Of a DNA stretch of 64,000 nt, positions 26,903 to 35,767 are shown piece after piece. The stretch is from the NCBI RefSeq assembly GCF_026125785.1, contig NZ_JAHCKL010000013.1:43543-107542 (forward strand), in the 5' to 3' direction. The position numbers were made by a program, and so were the translations under genes. The notes beneath the pieces are model-generated. The model was not told where the DNA came from. It searched no databases and worked only from the letters and a program-made list of their open reading frames with translations. Position 1 is the stretch's first letter, and every line of letters begins with the position of its first letter. Origin of the DNA: Hydrogenophaga sp. (GTDB lineage: Bacteria > Pseudomonadota > Gammaproteobacteria > Burkholderiales > Burkholderiaceae_C).

Positions 26903-27442
26903 ATGTCCTTCGACAAAGTCACTCCCGGCAAGAACGTTCCGGAATCCTTCAACGTGATCATCGAAATCCCGATGAACGCCGACCCCATCAAGTACGAGGT
27001 CGACAAGGAAACCGGCGCGATCTTCGTCGACCGCTTCATGAGCACGGCGATGCACTACCCCACCAACTACGGCTATGTGCCGCAGACCATCTCGGGCGAT
27101 GGGGATCCGGTGGACGTGCTGGTGATCACCCCGGTGCCGCTGATTCCGGGCGTGGTGGTGCCGTGCCGCGCCATCGGCATCCTGAAGATGCAGGACGAGG
27201 CAGGCGAGGACGGCAAGGTGCTGGCCGTGCCCATCGACAAGATTCTTTCGATCTACACCCAGTGGCAGAAACCGTCGGACCTCAATCCGATGCGCCTCAA
27301 GACTATCCAGCACTTCTTCGAGCACTACAAGGACCTGGAACCTGGCAAGTGGGTCAAGGTGCTGGGCTGGGAAGAGAAAGAAGCTGCCCACCAGGAAATC
27401 CTCGAGGGCATCGCGAACTACCAGAAGCAGCAGAAGGGCTGA
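26903..27442 (+). CDS. ppa: Inorganic pyrophosphatase, family I
   Basis: Soluble Mg-dependent enzyme that removes PPi from biosynthesis. The 179-residue protein shows the active-site set: [15 protein letters not shown], the signature [10 protein letters not shown] (metal-binding aspartates), and DKILSIY with the following lysine/tyrosine region ([16 protein letters not shown]). Length matches bacterial family I. The start [11 protein letters not shown] is unambiguous. It is divergent from hppA and convergent with the bactofilin operon, whose last stop is 16 bases away. Confidence 0.96.
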   Translation: MSFDKVTPGKNVPESFNVIIEIPMNADPIKYEVDKETGAIFVDRFMSTAMHYPTNYGYVPQTISGDGDPVDVLVITPVPLIPGVVVPCRAIGILKMQDEAGEDGKVLAVPIDKILSIYTQWQKPSDLNPMRLKTIQHFFEHYKDLEPGKWVKVLGWEEKEAAHQEILEGIANYQKQQKG

Positions 27443-27457
27443 ACGCCCCCCGCGCGT

Positions 27458-27847
27458 TCAGAGTTCGCCGCGGTACTCGATCTTGCCCCGCACTCGCGCG
27501 CGCGGGTGCAGGTCGATGAGGTCGTCGTAGCTCGCGTCTCCCACCAGGGTGCCCGAGCCGGCGATCTCCAGCGCCTTGCGGGCGATCACCGTGCCGGTGA
27601 CCTTGCCCTCGATGAACACGTAGTCCGCTTCCAGGCGGGTGTTTTCGATCACACCGGTGGCCCCCACGTGCAAGGTGCCGCCGGATTCGAAGCTGATGTT
27701 GCCGCGCAGGTGGCCGTCGACCTTGATGCCCTGGTCCCTGCTGGACTGGAAATGGCCCTCGAATGCAGAACCCTCGGCGATGAGGCTGGTGATCGCGCTC
27801 AGGCGCTCGGCCGGGACGAGCCGGGTGGGGGCGGGTTGGGCAGTCAT
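27458..27847 (-). CDS. Bactofilin 3 of the bactofilin operon
   Basis: A 129-residue polymer-forming protein. Nearly all of it is the bactofilin beta-helix repeat pattern with alternating hydrophobic and glycine positions (SLIAEGSAFEGHF, KVDGHLRGNISFESGG, YVFIEGKVTGTVIARKALE). Bactofilins assemble without nucleotide into filaments that organise cell-wall or polar proteins. The N-terminal tail is only about 17 residues and lacks a clear membrane-targeting sequence. It is the last gene of a six-gene operon with two other bactofilins. Confidence 0.85.
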   Translation of the reverse strand: MTAQPAPTRLVPAERLSAITSLIAEGSAFEGHFQSSRDQGIKVDGHLRGNISFESGGTLHVGATGVIENTRLEADYVFIEGKVTGTVIARKALEIAGSGTLVGDASYDDLIDLHPRARVRGKIEYRGEL

Positions 27848-27868
27848 GGACTTAGGGCTCCAGGCGTT

Positions 27869-28189
27869 TCAAGGTGTGTTGGATGGGGCGCGCGGTGGCT
27901 GTGCAGGCGGCTCGACCGTGGCGGGCGTATGGGGCAATACCAGGAAACGGGGCATGGCCGGGGTGGGCCGGGAGGCACCATGCACCCACAGGCCTACGGC
28001 GGCGGCAAAGGCCAGGACCAGCAGCAAGGCGAGCCCATAGCGCCAGAAGGCCCATGCCAGCCAGCGCAAGGCGAGGCGCCTGCGGCCTACCTGGCGGTCG
28101 CGCCGCCAGCTCGCCTGCAGCGCGGCCACCCGGATGGCCTCGGCCTGCGGGTGCGGGGCCTGCGAGGAGGGCAGCGGTTCGGGCGTCAC
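27869..28189 (-). CDS. Small single-span membrane protein of the bactofilin operon
   Basis: A 106-residue protein of unknown function. It has a cytoplasmic basic segment (RRDRQVGRRRLALRW), one membrane span at about residues 48-70 (YGLALLLVLAFAAAVGLWV) and a proline-rich tail of about 35 residues that should face the periplasm. No known domain is seen. It lies between two bactofilin genes (21-30 base gaps), so it may be the membrane partner that anchors the filament. Confidence 0.7.
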   Translation of the reverse strand: MTPEPLPSSQAPHPQAEAIRVAALQASWRRDRQVGRRRLALRWLAWAFWRYGLALLLVLAFAAAVGLWVHGASRPTPAMPRFLVLPHTPATVEPPAQPPRAPSNTP

Positions 28190-28218
28190 GGTGGACGTGG
28201 CTCACGGGGTGATGGGGC

Positions 28219-28719
28219 TCAGCCTGTCTGGCCTGGCGCCAGGGCGCGTTCCAGCGTGGCGTTGAGATCGGCGCCATTGACCTGGATGCGACCGTAGCGG
28301 ATGGTGCCCTGCACGCGCGCGGTGTCGTGCAGCGAAACCTCACCCTGGCCAGCGTCGAGAATGCCCTCGGTCTGTCCCATCACGGAGATCTTGACCGCCG
28401 AAATGTCGCCTTTGACACGGCCAGTCTCGGTGACCACCACGGCGGCCTCGGAGCCGGGTGCCTGGCTCAGGTTGCCCTCGACCACGCCGGCAATGCTGCA
28501 CGGGCCGCGCAACTGCGCGTTGCCGGTGAACAGCATGCCTTCGGCAATCAGGCTGCGCGTGGGCGGTCCGTCGATCACGTCGGTCAGCACCACCGGCTGC
28601 ACCTGGGGCGGTGCGCCAGCACTCAGGGCATTGCCCACCGGCACCTGGAGCACGGGTGGGTGGGGTGCATGCTGGGGCACGGGAACGTCAACGATGGAAG
28701 GGGTGTAGGAGTCGTTCAT
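28219..28719 (-). CDS. Bactofilin 2 of the bactofilin operon
   Basis: A 166-residue bactofilin. A proline-rich N-terminal tail of about 55 residues (PVPQHAPHPPVLQVPVG) precedes the beta-helix core, which begins at SLIAEGMLFTGNAQLRG and runs with regular G-x-I/V repeats (GVVEGNLSQ, GRVKGDISAVKISVMG, ARVQGTIRYGRI). A short helical tail (LNATLERALAPG) ends it. The opening SLIAEGM/S is shared with bactofilin 3, so these two are the closest pair of the three. Confidence 0.85.
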   Translation of the reverse strand: MNDSYTPSIVDVPVPQHAPHPPVLQVPVGNALSAGAPPQVQPVVLTDVIDGPPTRSLIAEGMLFTGNAQLRGPCSIAGVVEGNLSQAPGSEAAVVVTETGRVKGDISAVKISVMGQTEGILDAGQGEVSLHDTARVQGTIRYGRIQVNGADLNATLERALAPGQTG

Positions 28720-28731
28720 GGCAAATGGGGT

Positions 28732-29160
28732 TCAGGGCCGTTGCGTGGGTGTTGGCGGGCTGGCGTCGAGTTTGAGCGTCTTGAAAGGGCCTTGCAAGCT
28801 CGCTCCCTCGTAGAGTTGCAGGCGCCGCGCGAGCAGGGTGCCGGTGGAAACCCCGGTCTTGGAGATGTAGACCATGCCCTGGCATTCGAGGTGGGTCTCG
28901 TGCGGGCTGGCGCCGCTGGCGCCCAACTGACCGAAGAGATAGAGGTCGCCATCGACTTGCACGCGCCCTCGCACCGAGCCGCCGGTCCAGATGATGAGTC
29001 GTCCGCGAACCCGGATGTTGCCCGAGAGCGTGCCCTGTACCAGCAGGCCGCCATCGAACTCCAGGTCGCCGCTGAGCACGCTGCCCGCGGCGACCCGGCT
29101 GACCACCGCCATCGCGATCGGATCGATGGTGAGCGTGTCCTGAGTCGCCTTGGGGTCCAT
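28732..29160 (-). CDS. Bactofilin 1 of the bactofilin operon
   Basis: A 142-residue protein with a bactofilin-like beta-helix (AAGSVLSGDLEFDGG, LVQGTLSGNIRVRGRL, GSVRGRVQVDGDLYLFG). It is more divergent than its two neighbours: a short insertion (GASGASPHETHLECQG) breaks the repeat before ARRLQLYEGASLQG. MDPKATQD at 29160 is the chosen start because upstream codons overlap the preceding gene, whose stop is 3 bases away. Polymerisation is inferred from the fold only. Confidence 0.78.
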   Translation of the reverse strand: MDPKATQDTLTIDPIAMAVVSRVAAGSVLSGDLEFDGGLLVQGTLSGNIRVRGRLIIWTGGSVRGRVQVDGDLYLFGQLGASGASPHETHLECQGMVYISKTGVSTGTLLARRLQLYEGASLQGPFKTLKLDASPPTPTQRP

Positions 29161-29162
29161 GG

Positions 29163-29495
29163 TCAGCCCAGTGGAATCCAGCCCGCGCGGGCCATCAGCA
29201 CAACGAGAAGGGTGGCCATCAGACTCAGCAGCCCCAGGGCGGCCAGCCACAGGGCGTGGCGTTCCAGCCGCCGGCGCCAGATGCCTGGTCGACGGCGTGG
29301 CCGTCCATCGGGTGTGGCGCCGTGCCCAAGCAGCACCCAGGACAGCCACTGCTCGCTCAGTTGTGCGAGACCCGTGGCCGGCTGCACCCGCAGGCCCTCT
29401 GCCGCCAGTTGTGCCGTGTCCATTCGGTGGCCAAGCAGCACTGTCACGGGCGGACCCACGATGGTCTGGGTGAAGAAGGCGTCGGCGTCGTCCAT
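29163..29495 (-). CDS. Small C-terminally anchored membrane protein of the bactofilin operon
   Basis: A 110-residue protein of unknown function. About 65 residues with no recognised domain are followed by a strongly basic stretch (RPRRRPGIWRRRLERH) and one C-terminal membrane span (LWLAALGLLSLMATLLVVLM), so most of it should be cytoplasmic. Its ATG overlaps the stop of the upstream acyltransferase-like gene (TGATG on the minus strand) and its own stop is 3 bases from bactofilin 1, which ties all of them into one translationally coupled operon. Confidence 0.7.
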   Translation of the reverse strand: MDDADAFFTQTIVGPPVTVLLGHRMDTAQLAAEGLRVQPATGLAQLSEQWLSWVLLGHGATPDGRPRRRPGIWRRRLERHALWLAALGLLSLMATLLVVLMARAGWIPLG

Positions 29496-30709
29496 CAGTC
29501 GGAGTTTATAGGCGAGGGGGGCGCCTGTTTGAGCGGCGAGCGTTGCGCCAGATGCGCCAGGTACTGCCCGACCCCTTCACCCTCGCGCGCGAGGTAGCGC
29601 TCCACCGCTTCGGCAAAGCCCGGGTGGGCCAGCCAATGCGCGCTGGTCGTGGCCACCGGCAAAAGAGCGCGTGCCATCTTGTGTTCACCCTGCGCGCCGC
29701 CTTCGAAGCGCAGGTAGCCGTGCGCGATGCACCAGGCCAGCGGCTGGTGGTAGCAGGCCTCGAAGTGCAGGCAGTCGACCCGCGCCAGCGCACCCCAGTA
29801 GCGCCCGTACGCCACCTTGCGAACCGGGTCAATGCCGATCAGGCTGCTGGCGATGGGTTGGCTCTCGTGTTCGGCCACGAACAGCAGCCAGTTCTCGGGC
29901 ATGGTGCTGGCCATGCGCTCGAAGAAATCCCGGCTGAGGTAGGGTGCGTTGCCATGTTCGAGGTAGGTGCGTTCGTAGCAGCGGTAGAAGAAGTCCCAGT
30001 CTGCATGCGTGATGTCGGTGCCCTGCGCCCAGCGAAAGCGCACGCCGGCCTCGGCCACCTTGCGCCGCTCCTGGCGGATCTTTTTGCGCTTCTCCTGCTG
30101 CAGGCCGGCCAGGAAGTGCTCAAAGTCCCGGTAGTAGGGGGCCGACCCCGGCGCAGCCGGGAGATGAGGCGCCTTGTTTTCCCAATGGAACTGCACGGTT
30201 TGCCGCAACAGCAGGCCTGCTGCCTGCGCCGCTGCCACGTCCTGCGGCTGGGCAAACAACAGGTGCAGCGATGAGAGCTTTTCGTCCTCCGCCAGGGCGA
30301 GCAGGGCATGCAGCAGCGCCGTGCGCGCGGGCGCATCACGGGCCAGCAACCGGGCGCCGGGCACTGGCGTGAACGGCACGGCCACCAGCGCTTTCGGGTA
30401 GTAGCGCAGGCCATGCCGCGCATAGGCGTCCGCCCAGGCCCAGTCGAAGACGTATTCCCCGTAGGAATGGCTCTTGAGGTAGAGCGGGCATGCCGCCTGC
30501 AGCTCCTCTGCGCCGCTCCACAGTGTCAGGAGCCGGGCCTGCCAGCCGGTGGCTTCGTTCGCGCAGCCACTGTCGTGCAGTGCCAGCAGGTACTCGTGGC
30601 GCATGAAGGGGCTGGGGTCGGCTTCCCGTGAAAGCAGGGCATTCCAGTCCGCGGCGCAGACCTCCGCCGGCGAGGACAGGACCCGGGTGACATAATCGTT
30701 TTCAGCCAA
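29495..30709 (-). CDS. GNAT-fold peptidoglycan-biosynthesis-type acyltransferase (COG3146-like)
   Basis: A 404-residue protein of the family annotated as predicted N-acyltransferase or peptidoglycan biosynthesis protein. Recognisable family blocks are NALLSREADPSPFMRHEYL near the N terminus, PLYLKSHSYGEYVFDWAWAD, the basic KKIRQERRKVAEAGV and DFFYRCYERTYLEHGNAPYL. The reaction is unproven; the fold resembles the FemABX/GNAT group that transfers aminoacyl or acyl groups. The frame opens at a TTG (30709), because no ATG or GTG lies before conserved sequence. It heads the bactofilin operon, overlapping the next start by one base, which hints at a cell-envelope role for the group. Confidence 0.8.
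   Translation of the reverse strand: MAENDYVTRVLSSPAEVCAADWNALLSREADPSPFMRHEYLLALHDSGCANEATGWQARLLTLWSGAEELQAACPLYLKSHSYGEYVFDWAWADAYARHGLRYYPKALVAVPFTPVPGARLLARDAPARTALLHALLALAEDEKLSSLHLLFAQPQDVAAAQAAGLLLRQTVQFHWENKAPHLPAAPGSAPYYRDFEHFLAGLQQEKRKKIRQERRKVAEAGVRFRWAQGTDITHADWDFFYRCYERTYLEHGNAPYLSRDFFERMASTMPENWLLFVAEHESQPIASSLIGIDPVRKVAYGRYWGALARVDCLHFEACYHQPLAWCIAHGYLRFEGGAQGEHKMARALLPVATTSAHWLAHPGFAEAVERYLAREGEGVGQYLAHLAQRSPLKQAPPSPINSD
30691..30696 (+). promoter_or_regulatory. Putative -10 box of nadE
   Basis: CATAAT on the plus strand, about 70 bases before the nadE ATG. It lies inside the first codons of the divergent acyltransferase gene, so the two transcripts overlap at their starts. 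Confidence 0.4.
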
Positions 30710-30765
30710 GCCCGGCCCCCGCGCGCGGCCCGCGCGCCGCTTTCTCTGCCCGTTTTCCAGACCTC

Positions 30766-32460
30766 ATGACTCTCTCCATTTGTGTGGCCCAGCTCAATTT
30801 CGTGGTGGGCGACATGGCGGGCAATGCCCGGAAAATCATCGACGCCGCTCAGCAAGCCCATGCGCGCGGCGTGCGCCTGTTGCTCACGCCCGAACTGGCT
30901 CTGTGCGGTTACGCCGCCGAGGACCTGTTTCTGCGTCCGGCTTTCATCGATGCCTGTGATGATGCCCTCAAAACCGTGGCCCGTGAGACGGCCGCCCTCA
31001 AAGGCCTGTGCATCGTGGTGGGGCATCCGGCGCGGTTGGTCGAGGGCGAGGCGCTGCGGCGCGAACGCAGCGTGGCGGTGGCCCGGCTGCACAACGCCGC
31101 CAGCGTGCTGTGCGAGGGGCGTATCACGCACACCTACGCCAAGCGGGAGCTGCCCAATTACCAGGTGTTCGACGAGCGGCGCTACTTCCAGCCGGGCGCC
31201 AAGCCTTGCGTGTTCGACGTGACCGGGGACGATGGCCGTGTGGTGCGTGCGGGCCTGCTCATCTGCGAGGACGCCTGGTTCGACGCGCCCGCCGCCGACT
31301 GCAAGTCGGCCGGTGCCGAACTGCTGGTGGTGATCAACGCTTCCCCCTTCCATGCGGGCAAGGGCGGCGAGCGCGAGGCCACGATGCGCGAGCGTGTGCT
31401 GGCCACGGGGCTGCCCATGGTTTACGCCCATCTGGTGGGCGGTCAGGACGAAATCGTGTTCGAGGGGCGCAGCTTCGTGCTCGCCGCCGACGGCTCGCTG
31501 GCCGGGCGCGCCGTGAGCTTTGCGGAGGCCCTGTTCGACGTGGCGTTTTCACGCGCGGGCGCAGGGTGGCAGATAAGCGCTGAGACCGATCGCGCCCACA
31601 GTCCGGAGGCCGATCTCTGGCACGCATTGGTGCTGGGCGTGCGCGACTACATCGGCAAGAACGGTTTTCCCGGTGCCTTGCTGGGCTTGTCGGGTGGGAT
31701 CGACTCCGCATTGGTGCTCGCCATCGCGGTCGATGCCCTGGGCAAGGACAAGGTGCGCGCGGTGATGATGCCCTCGCCCTACACCGCCGACATCTCCTGG
31801 ATCGATGCGCGCGATATGGCGGCTCGCCTGGACGTTCGCTACGACGAGATCGCCATTGGGCCGCAGTTCGAGGCCTTCAAGGCCAGCCTGGCCAGTGAGT
31901 TCGCCGGCCTGCCCGAGGACACCACCGAGGAGAACCTGCAGGCGCGTATCCGCGGAACGCTGCTGATGGCGTTGTCGAACAAGTTTGGCAGCATCGTGCT
32001 GACCACTGGCAACAAGAGCGAGATGGCCACCGGCTACTGCACGCTGTATGGCGATATGGCCGGCGGCTTCGCGGTCATCAAGGACGTCGTCAAGACCATG
32101 GTGTTCCGCTTGGCACATTGGCGCAATGCGCACGACCCTTTTGGAACCGGTGCCAACCCGATACCCGAGCGCATCATCACCCGGCCACCCAGTGCGGAAC
32201 TGCGCCCGGACCAGAAAGACCAGGACAGCCTTCCCGAGTACGCCGTGCTCGATGCGATCATCGCGCGCTACATGGAAGACGACCACAGTCCGGAGAGCAT
32301 CGTGGCAGAAGGCTATGCGCGCGCCGACGTGGACAAGGTGGTGCGGCTGATCCGGATCAACGAATACAAGCGCCGGCAGGCTCCGGTGGGCATCCGCGTC
32401 ACGCACCGCAGCTTTGGCAAGGACTGGCGCTATCCGATCACCAGCAAGTACAGGGCCTAG
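30766..32460 (+). CDS. nadE: Glutamine-dependent NAD+ synthase
   Basis: Last step of NAD synthesis: amidation of deamido-NAD with glutamine nitrogen. The 564-residue protein has an N-terminal nitrilase-type glutaminase with its triad (E in LTPELALCGY, K in YAKRELPNYQVFDE, C in LLICEDAWFD) and a C-terminal synthetase with the PP-loop LSGGIDSAL and NKSEMATGYCTLYGDMAGGF. Length fits bacterial two-domain enzymes. In many betaproteobacteria it is followed by glnB; here a minus-strand asparaginase gene lies between them. Confidence 0.96.
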   Translation: MTLSICVAQLNFVVGDMAGNARKIIDAAQQAHARGVRLLLTPELALCGYAAEDLFLRPAFIDACDDALKTVARETAALKGLCIVVGHPARLVEGEALRRERSVAVARLHNAASVLCEGRITHTYAKRELPNYQVFDERRYFQPGAKPCVFDVTGDDGRVVRAGLLICEDAWFDAPAADCKSAGAELLVVINASPFHAGKGGEREATMRERVLATGLPMVYAHLVGGQDEIVFEGRSFVLAADGSLAGRAVSFAEALFDVAFSRAGAGWQISAETDRAHSPEADLWHALVLGVRDYIGKNGFPGALLGLSGGIDSALVLAIAVDALGKDKVRAVMMPSPYTADISWIDARDMAARLDVRYDEIAIGPQFEAFKASLASEFAGLPEDTTEENLQARIRGTLLMALSNKFGSIVLTTGNKSEMATGYCTLYGDMAGGFAVIKDVVKTMVFRLAHWRNAHDPFGTGANPIPERIITRPPSAELRPDQKDQDSLPEYAVLDAIIARYMEDDHSPESIVAEGYARADVDKVVRLIRINEYKRRQAPVGIRVTHRSFGKDWRYPITSKYRA

Positions 32461-32484
32461 ACGGCGCGTCCCGCCGCAGTGGCC

Positions 32485-33501
32485 TTACAGGGACAGCACA
32501 GCACGCATCTCGCCGACTTCGATGCCGGCGGCGTTTTTCAGTGGCGCAGGCATGAGGCGGGCCAGCGCAGTACGGCTGTCGTCGTCGAGCCAGCCAAGTT
32601 GCTCCAGCACCTCGATCACGGCCACCATGAGCGGGGTGAGCTGACCGTCGCTCACCTTGGCGGCGATGCCTATGCCGCGGCTGAAGCTCGCCAGGGCCTG
32701 CACGCCGTCGGCGCCGACCTTGCTGACCCAGTCGCCACGGCCCGCACGCATCAGGCTCAGGTCGTTGCGGCCCCGGCCGCTGACCAGTTCGGGATGACGG
32801 CTCATGGCGCGTGCGACGCGCAGGGGCGCTTCGCCGTAGGCCGCGTCCGGCGTGGCCAGCGTGAGGCGCGCGAAACCCTGCGCCAGCGCCCTCAACGGCA
32901 CTGCGTAGTTGGGTGCGCTGCAGCCATCGGTGCCGAGCACCAACCGATGCATCGGCACGTCCATGAAGTGGCTGACGCTGCGCGCGATCTCCTGCTGCAC
33001 CGGATGGGCCCTGTCCAGATAGCCTGACAGCGGTGCCCCCAGGGCGTCGGCCAGCAGCAGCATGCCCGTGTGCTTGCCTGAACAGTTGTGGTGCAGCCGG
33101 TTGAAGCGCGCCTCGGGTGGCGGCGTCAAGCCGTTGGCGCCGAAGAAGAACGGCACGTGGGTGCCGCAGGCCAGGGTTGTTTCGTCCGCGCCAATGCGCG
33201 CCAGCAGCGAAGCCGCGCGTTCCACATGCATGGGTTCACCGCTGTGGCTGGCGCAAAGCAGCGCGATGTCGGCATCTTCCAGCCGCTGTGTTTCTGCATT
33301 GCGGGCCACCAGCGGCATGGCCTGGAAGGGCTTCAGGGCGGATCGGGTGAACAGCGGGGTCTCCACGTCACCCACGCTGGCCAGCAGCTCACCTCGCGTG
33401 TTCACCACGGCGACGGAGCCATGGTGGATGTTCTCCGGATGGCCGCCCCGGTAAGCGACGGCGACAGGCACATGGCGGGGCAGGGCGGTGGCGGCGGGCA
33501 T
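32485..33501 (-). CDS. Asparaginase of the thermolabile/type III-like family
   Basis: A 338-residue protein of the Rhizobium-type asparaginase II family (unrelated to the E. coli AnsA/AnsB fold). Family landmarks are AVAYRGGHPENIHHGSVAVV, the serine/lysine segment TRSALKPFQAMPL, ALLCASHSGEPMHVE, HHNCSGKHTGML (cysteine and histidine of the metal/active site) and LGTDGCSAPNYA. It hydrolyses asparagine to aspartate and ammonia. The ATG at 33501 is preferred, with a CTGGAGA site upstream. It is divergent from glnB, so a nitrogen-metabolism link is plausible but not shown by any site. Confidence 0.88.
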   Translation of the reverse strand: MPAATALPRHVPVAVAYRGGHPENIHHGSVAVVNTRGELLASVGDVETPLFTRSALKPFQAMPLVARNAETQRLEDADIALLCASHSGEPMHVERAASLLARIGADETTLACGTHVPFFFGANGLTPPPEARFNRLHHNCSGKHTGMLLLADALGAPLSGYLDRAHPVQQEIARSVSHFMDVPMHRLVLGTDGCSAPNYAVPLRALAQGFARLTLATPDAAYGEAPLRVARAMSRHPELVSGRGRNDLSLMRAGRGDWVSKVGADGVQALASFSRGIGIAAKVSDGQLTPLMVAVIEVLEQLGWLDDDSRTALARLMPAPLKNAAGIEVGEMRAVLSL

Positions 33502-33555
33502 GAAGGTCTCCAGCGGGCAATGTCCGAGTGTACGAAGGGCCCTCGGGGGCTTGGG

Positions 33556-33938
<383 letters not shown>

Positions 33939-33948
33939 ACAGACCCCC

Positions 33949-33968
33949 CACGCTCCGCCGCTGCGCGG
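33949..33968. repeat. GC-rich intergenic repeat, copy 1
   Basis: CACGCTCCGCCGCTGCGCGG, followed by a CCCCCC/GGGGGG hairpin. A one-mismatch copy lies at 34032-34051. This type of element is common between genes in Comamonadaceae and may end or stabilise transcripts. Confidence 0.6.
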
Positions 33969-34031
33969 GTCGCTGCCCCCCAGGGGGGCTGATCCGGCTT
34001 GGAGGCGGCCCGGCGCCGGATCGATAGCCTC

Positions 34032-34051
34032 CACGCTCCGCCGCTTCGCGG
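34032..34051. repeat. GC-rich intergenic repeat, copy 2
   Basis: CACGCTCCGCCGCTTCGCGG, one mismatch from the copy at 33949-33968, followed by a CCCGAGGGG hairpin-like stretch. Both copies lie in the 137-base space between the convergent glnB and LOG-family genes. Confidence 0.6.
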
Positions 34052-34075
34052 TTTCCCGAGGGGCCGATCGCCGCT

Positions 34076-34663
34076 TCAGATGGCTTCGATGCGGGCTTCT
34101 GGCGCGAGGCCGGCGGCCTGGACCAGTTCGGGCAGCAGACGGGCAGGATCGTCGTCCACGCGGATGAGGTCCATCTGCCAGGGGTTCATGAACTCTTGCG
34201 CCACTGCGCTGCGGGCGAAGGCCATCAGGCCGTCGTAGTAGCCCTGGGTGTTGAGCAGGCCGACCGGTTTGTCGTGGTAGCCCAGTTGGCGCCAGGTCCA
34301 GACTTCAAAGAATTCTTCGAAGGTGCCGATGCCGCCAGGAAGCGCCAGAAAGGCATCGGCGCGCTCGGCCATCATGCGCTTGCGCTCGTGCATGGTGTCC
34401 ACCACATGCAGTTCGCTGCAACCCTGGTGCGCCCATTCCTTTTCGACCAACGCCTTGGGAATGATGCCCACCACCCGCCCGCCGGCGGCCAGGGTGGCTT
34501 CGGCCACGATACCCATGAGCCCGTTGCGGCCGCCGCCGTAAACGAGCTGGCCGCCGCGCTGGCCGATCCACGCGCCCACGCGCTCGGCCACGGCCGCGAA
34601 GGCAGGGTCTGCGCCGGGACGGGAGCCGCAGTAGATGCAGAGTGAAAAGGCGGGAGAGCTCAT
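34076..34663 (-). CDS. LOG-family protein, probable cytokinin riboside 5'-monophosphate phosphoribohydrolase
   Basis: A 195-residue Rossmann-like protein of the TIGR00730/LOG family. The signature PGGxGTxxE is seen as LPGGIGTFEEFFEVWTW, and the nucleotide-binding region as YGGGRNGLMG. Family members hydrolyse nucleotide 5'-monophosphates to free base and ribose phosphate; many bacterial ones are housekeeping nucleosidases rather than hormone enzymes. The start MSSPAFSLCIYCGSRPG at 34663 fits the family. It is followed upstream on the same strand by dgkA and an RDD gene. Confidence 0.9.
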   Translation of the reverse strand: MSSPAFSLCIYCGSRPGADPAFAAVAERVGAWIGQRGGQLVYGGGRNGLMGIVAEATLAAGGRVVGIIPKALVEKEWAHQGCSELHVVDTMHERKRMMAERADAFLALPGGIGTFEEFFEVWTWRQLGYHDKPVGLLNTQGYYDGLMAFARSAVAQEFMNPWQMDLIRVDDDPARLLPELVQAAGLAPEARIEAI

Positions 34664-34689
34664 CGGAAACTGGGGCGGTAGGTGAGGGG

Positions 34690-35088
34690 TCAGCCCATGC
34701 GCGCCCAGAGTGCGGCCAGCCAGACGCCGGCACACAACAGAAGGCTGAGCAGCACGGCAGCGCTGCCCATGTCCTTGGCGCGTTTGGAGAGATCGTGCCA
34801 TTCGGGGCCGATGCGGTCGATGGCGGTTTCAATCCCTGTGTTGAGCAGTTCGACCACCATGACCAGCACCACCACGGATGCCAGCAAGGCCGTTTCCAGC
34901 CAGTTCTGGCCCAGCCAGAAAGCCGCCGGAAGCAGCAACAGGGCGGCAATGGCTTCCTGGCGGAAGGCCGTCTCGCCCCAGCCCGCGCGCAGGCCGGCAA
35001 GGGAATAGCCGAAGGCATGCCACAGGCGCGAGAGGCCGGTTCGCTGCTTCTGGGCGTTGACGGGTTCCCGATTGGCTGGTTCTCGCAT
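34690..35088 (-). CDS. dgkA: Diacylglycerol kinase
   Basis: Small integral membrane kinase (132 residues) that recycles diacylglycerol from membrane-derived oligosaccharide and lipid turnover into phosphatidate. Three hydrophobic spans are visible, with the conserved signature VELLNTGIETAIDRIG containing the catalytic glutamate and asparagine, followed by KRAKDMGSAAV. It is downstream of an RDD gene by 10 bases. Confidence 0.94.
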   Translation of the reverse strand: MREPANREPVNAQKQRTGLSRLWHAFGYSLAGLRAGWGETAFRQEAIAALLLLPAAFWLGQNWLETALLASVVVLVMVVELLNTGIETAIDRIGPEWHDLSKRAKDMGSAAVLLSLLLCAGVWLAALWARMG

Positions 35089-35098
35089 GGCGGGTGGA

Positions 35099-35650
35099 TC
35101 AGGGCGTGGTGGTGCGAGGAGCGGGGACGGCGACCACGGCGATCAGGCGGGTGCCTGCCAGGGCGTCGTGCAGGAACTGGCGCTGCGGATGGAAGCGCGA
35201 GAGCAACGCCCAGACCAGCACCCAGCCGATCAAAAGCACCAGCAACTCGCCGCCAGACGCCCGCAAGGCTCCCGCGAGGGCCAGTGGCGGCAGCAGCCAC
35301 AACCAGGCCAGCACGTAGCGCCAGAGAGCACGTGGCTGGCTTACGGGCAGGCCCTGCCGGTCCACGATGCGGATCTGCCAGGTTTTCATGGCCAGGGTCT
35401 GGCCCTTGTGCCAGAACCAGGTGAAGTAGATGCCAAATACCACGAAGAGGTAGGACTGGCGCAGCAGGCGGTTGTCCAGGCCATGGCGGCTCTGGCTGAG
35501 CGAGCTGAAAAGGTAATCCGCCAGGAACACCACGGCGAACATCAGCATGCCTTCATAGAGCCAGCAGGCCATGCGCCGACGAAGCGGCGGCGCCACGAGG
35601 TCGGGCGAGGGAAGCGAGGAGGCAGAGGACGGCGCTGACGAAGCGGGCAT
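35099..35650 (-). CDS. RDD family membrane protein
   Basis: A 183-residue inner-membrane protein. After a disordered Ser/Pro/Ala N terminus comes the RDD opening PPLRRRMACWLYEGMLMF, with three or four spans, and the central KGQTLAMKTWQIRIVD motif characteristic of the family. Transport functions have been proposed for some members; the role here is unknown. MPASSAPSSA at 35650 is taken as the start because earlier codons overlap the ilvB control region. Confidence 0.85.
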   Translation of the reverse strand: MPASSAPSSASSLPSPDLVAPPLRRRMACWLYEGMLMFAVVFLADYLFSSLSQSRHGLDNRLLRQSYLFVVFGIYFTWFWHKGQTLAMKTWQIRIVDRQGLPVSQPRALWRYVLAWLWLLPPLALAGALRASGGELLVLLIGWVLVWALLSRFHPQRQFLHDALAGTRLIAVVAVPAPRTTTP

Positions 35651-35767
35651 GGCGCGAAAAAGTGGCGGATAGCCGTGCAAAGTCCGGAATTGTCGCATTG
35701 CCGCCCGAAACGACGGTTTTTTTGCATGACCGTCCCGCGCGGACGCGGCAACGCGATGTTGCGGTGC

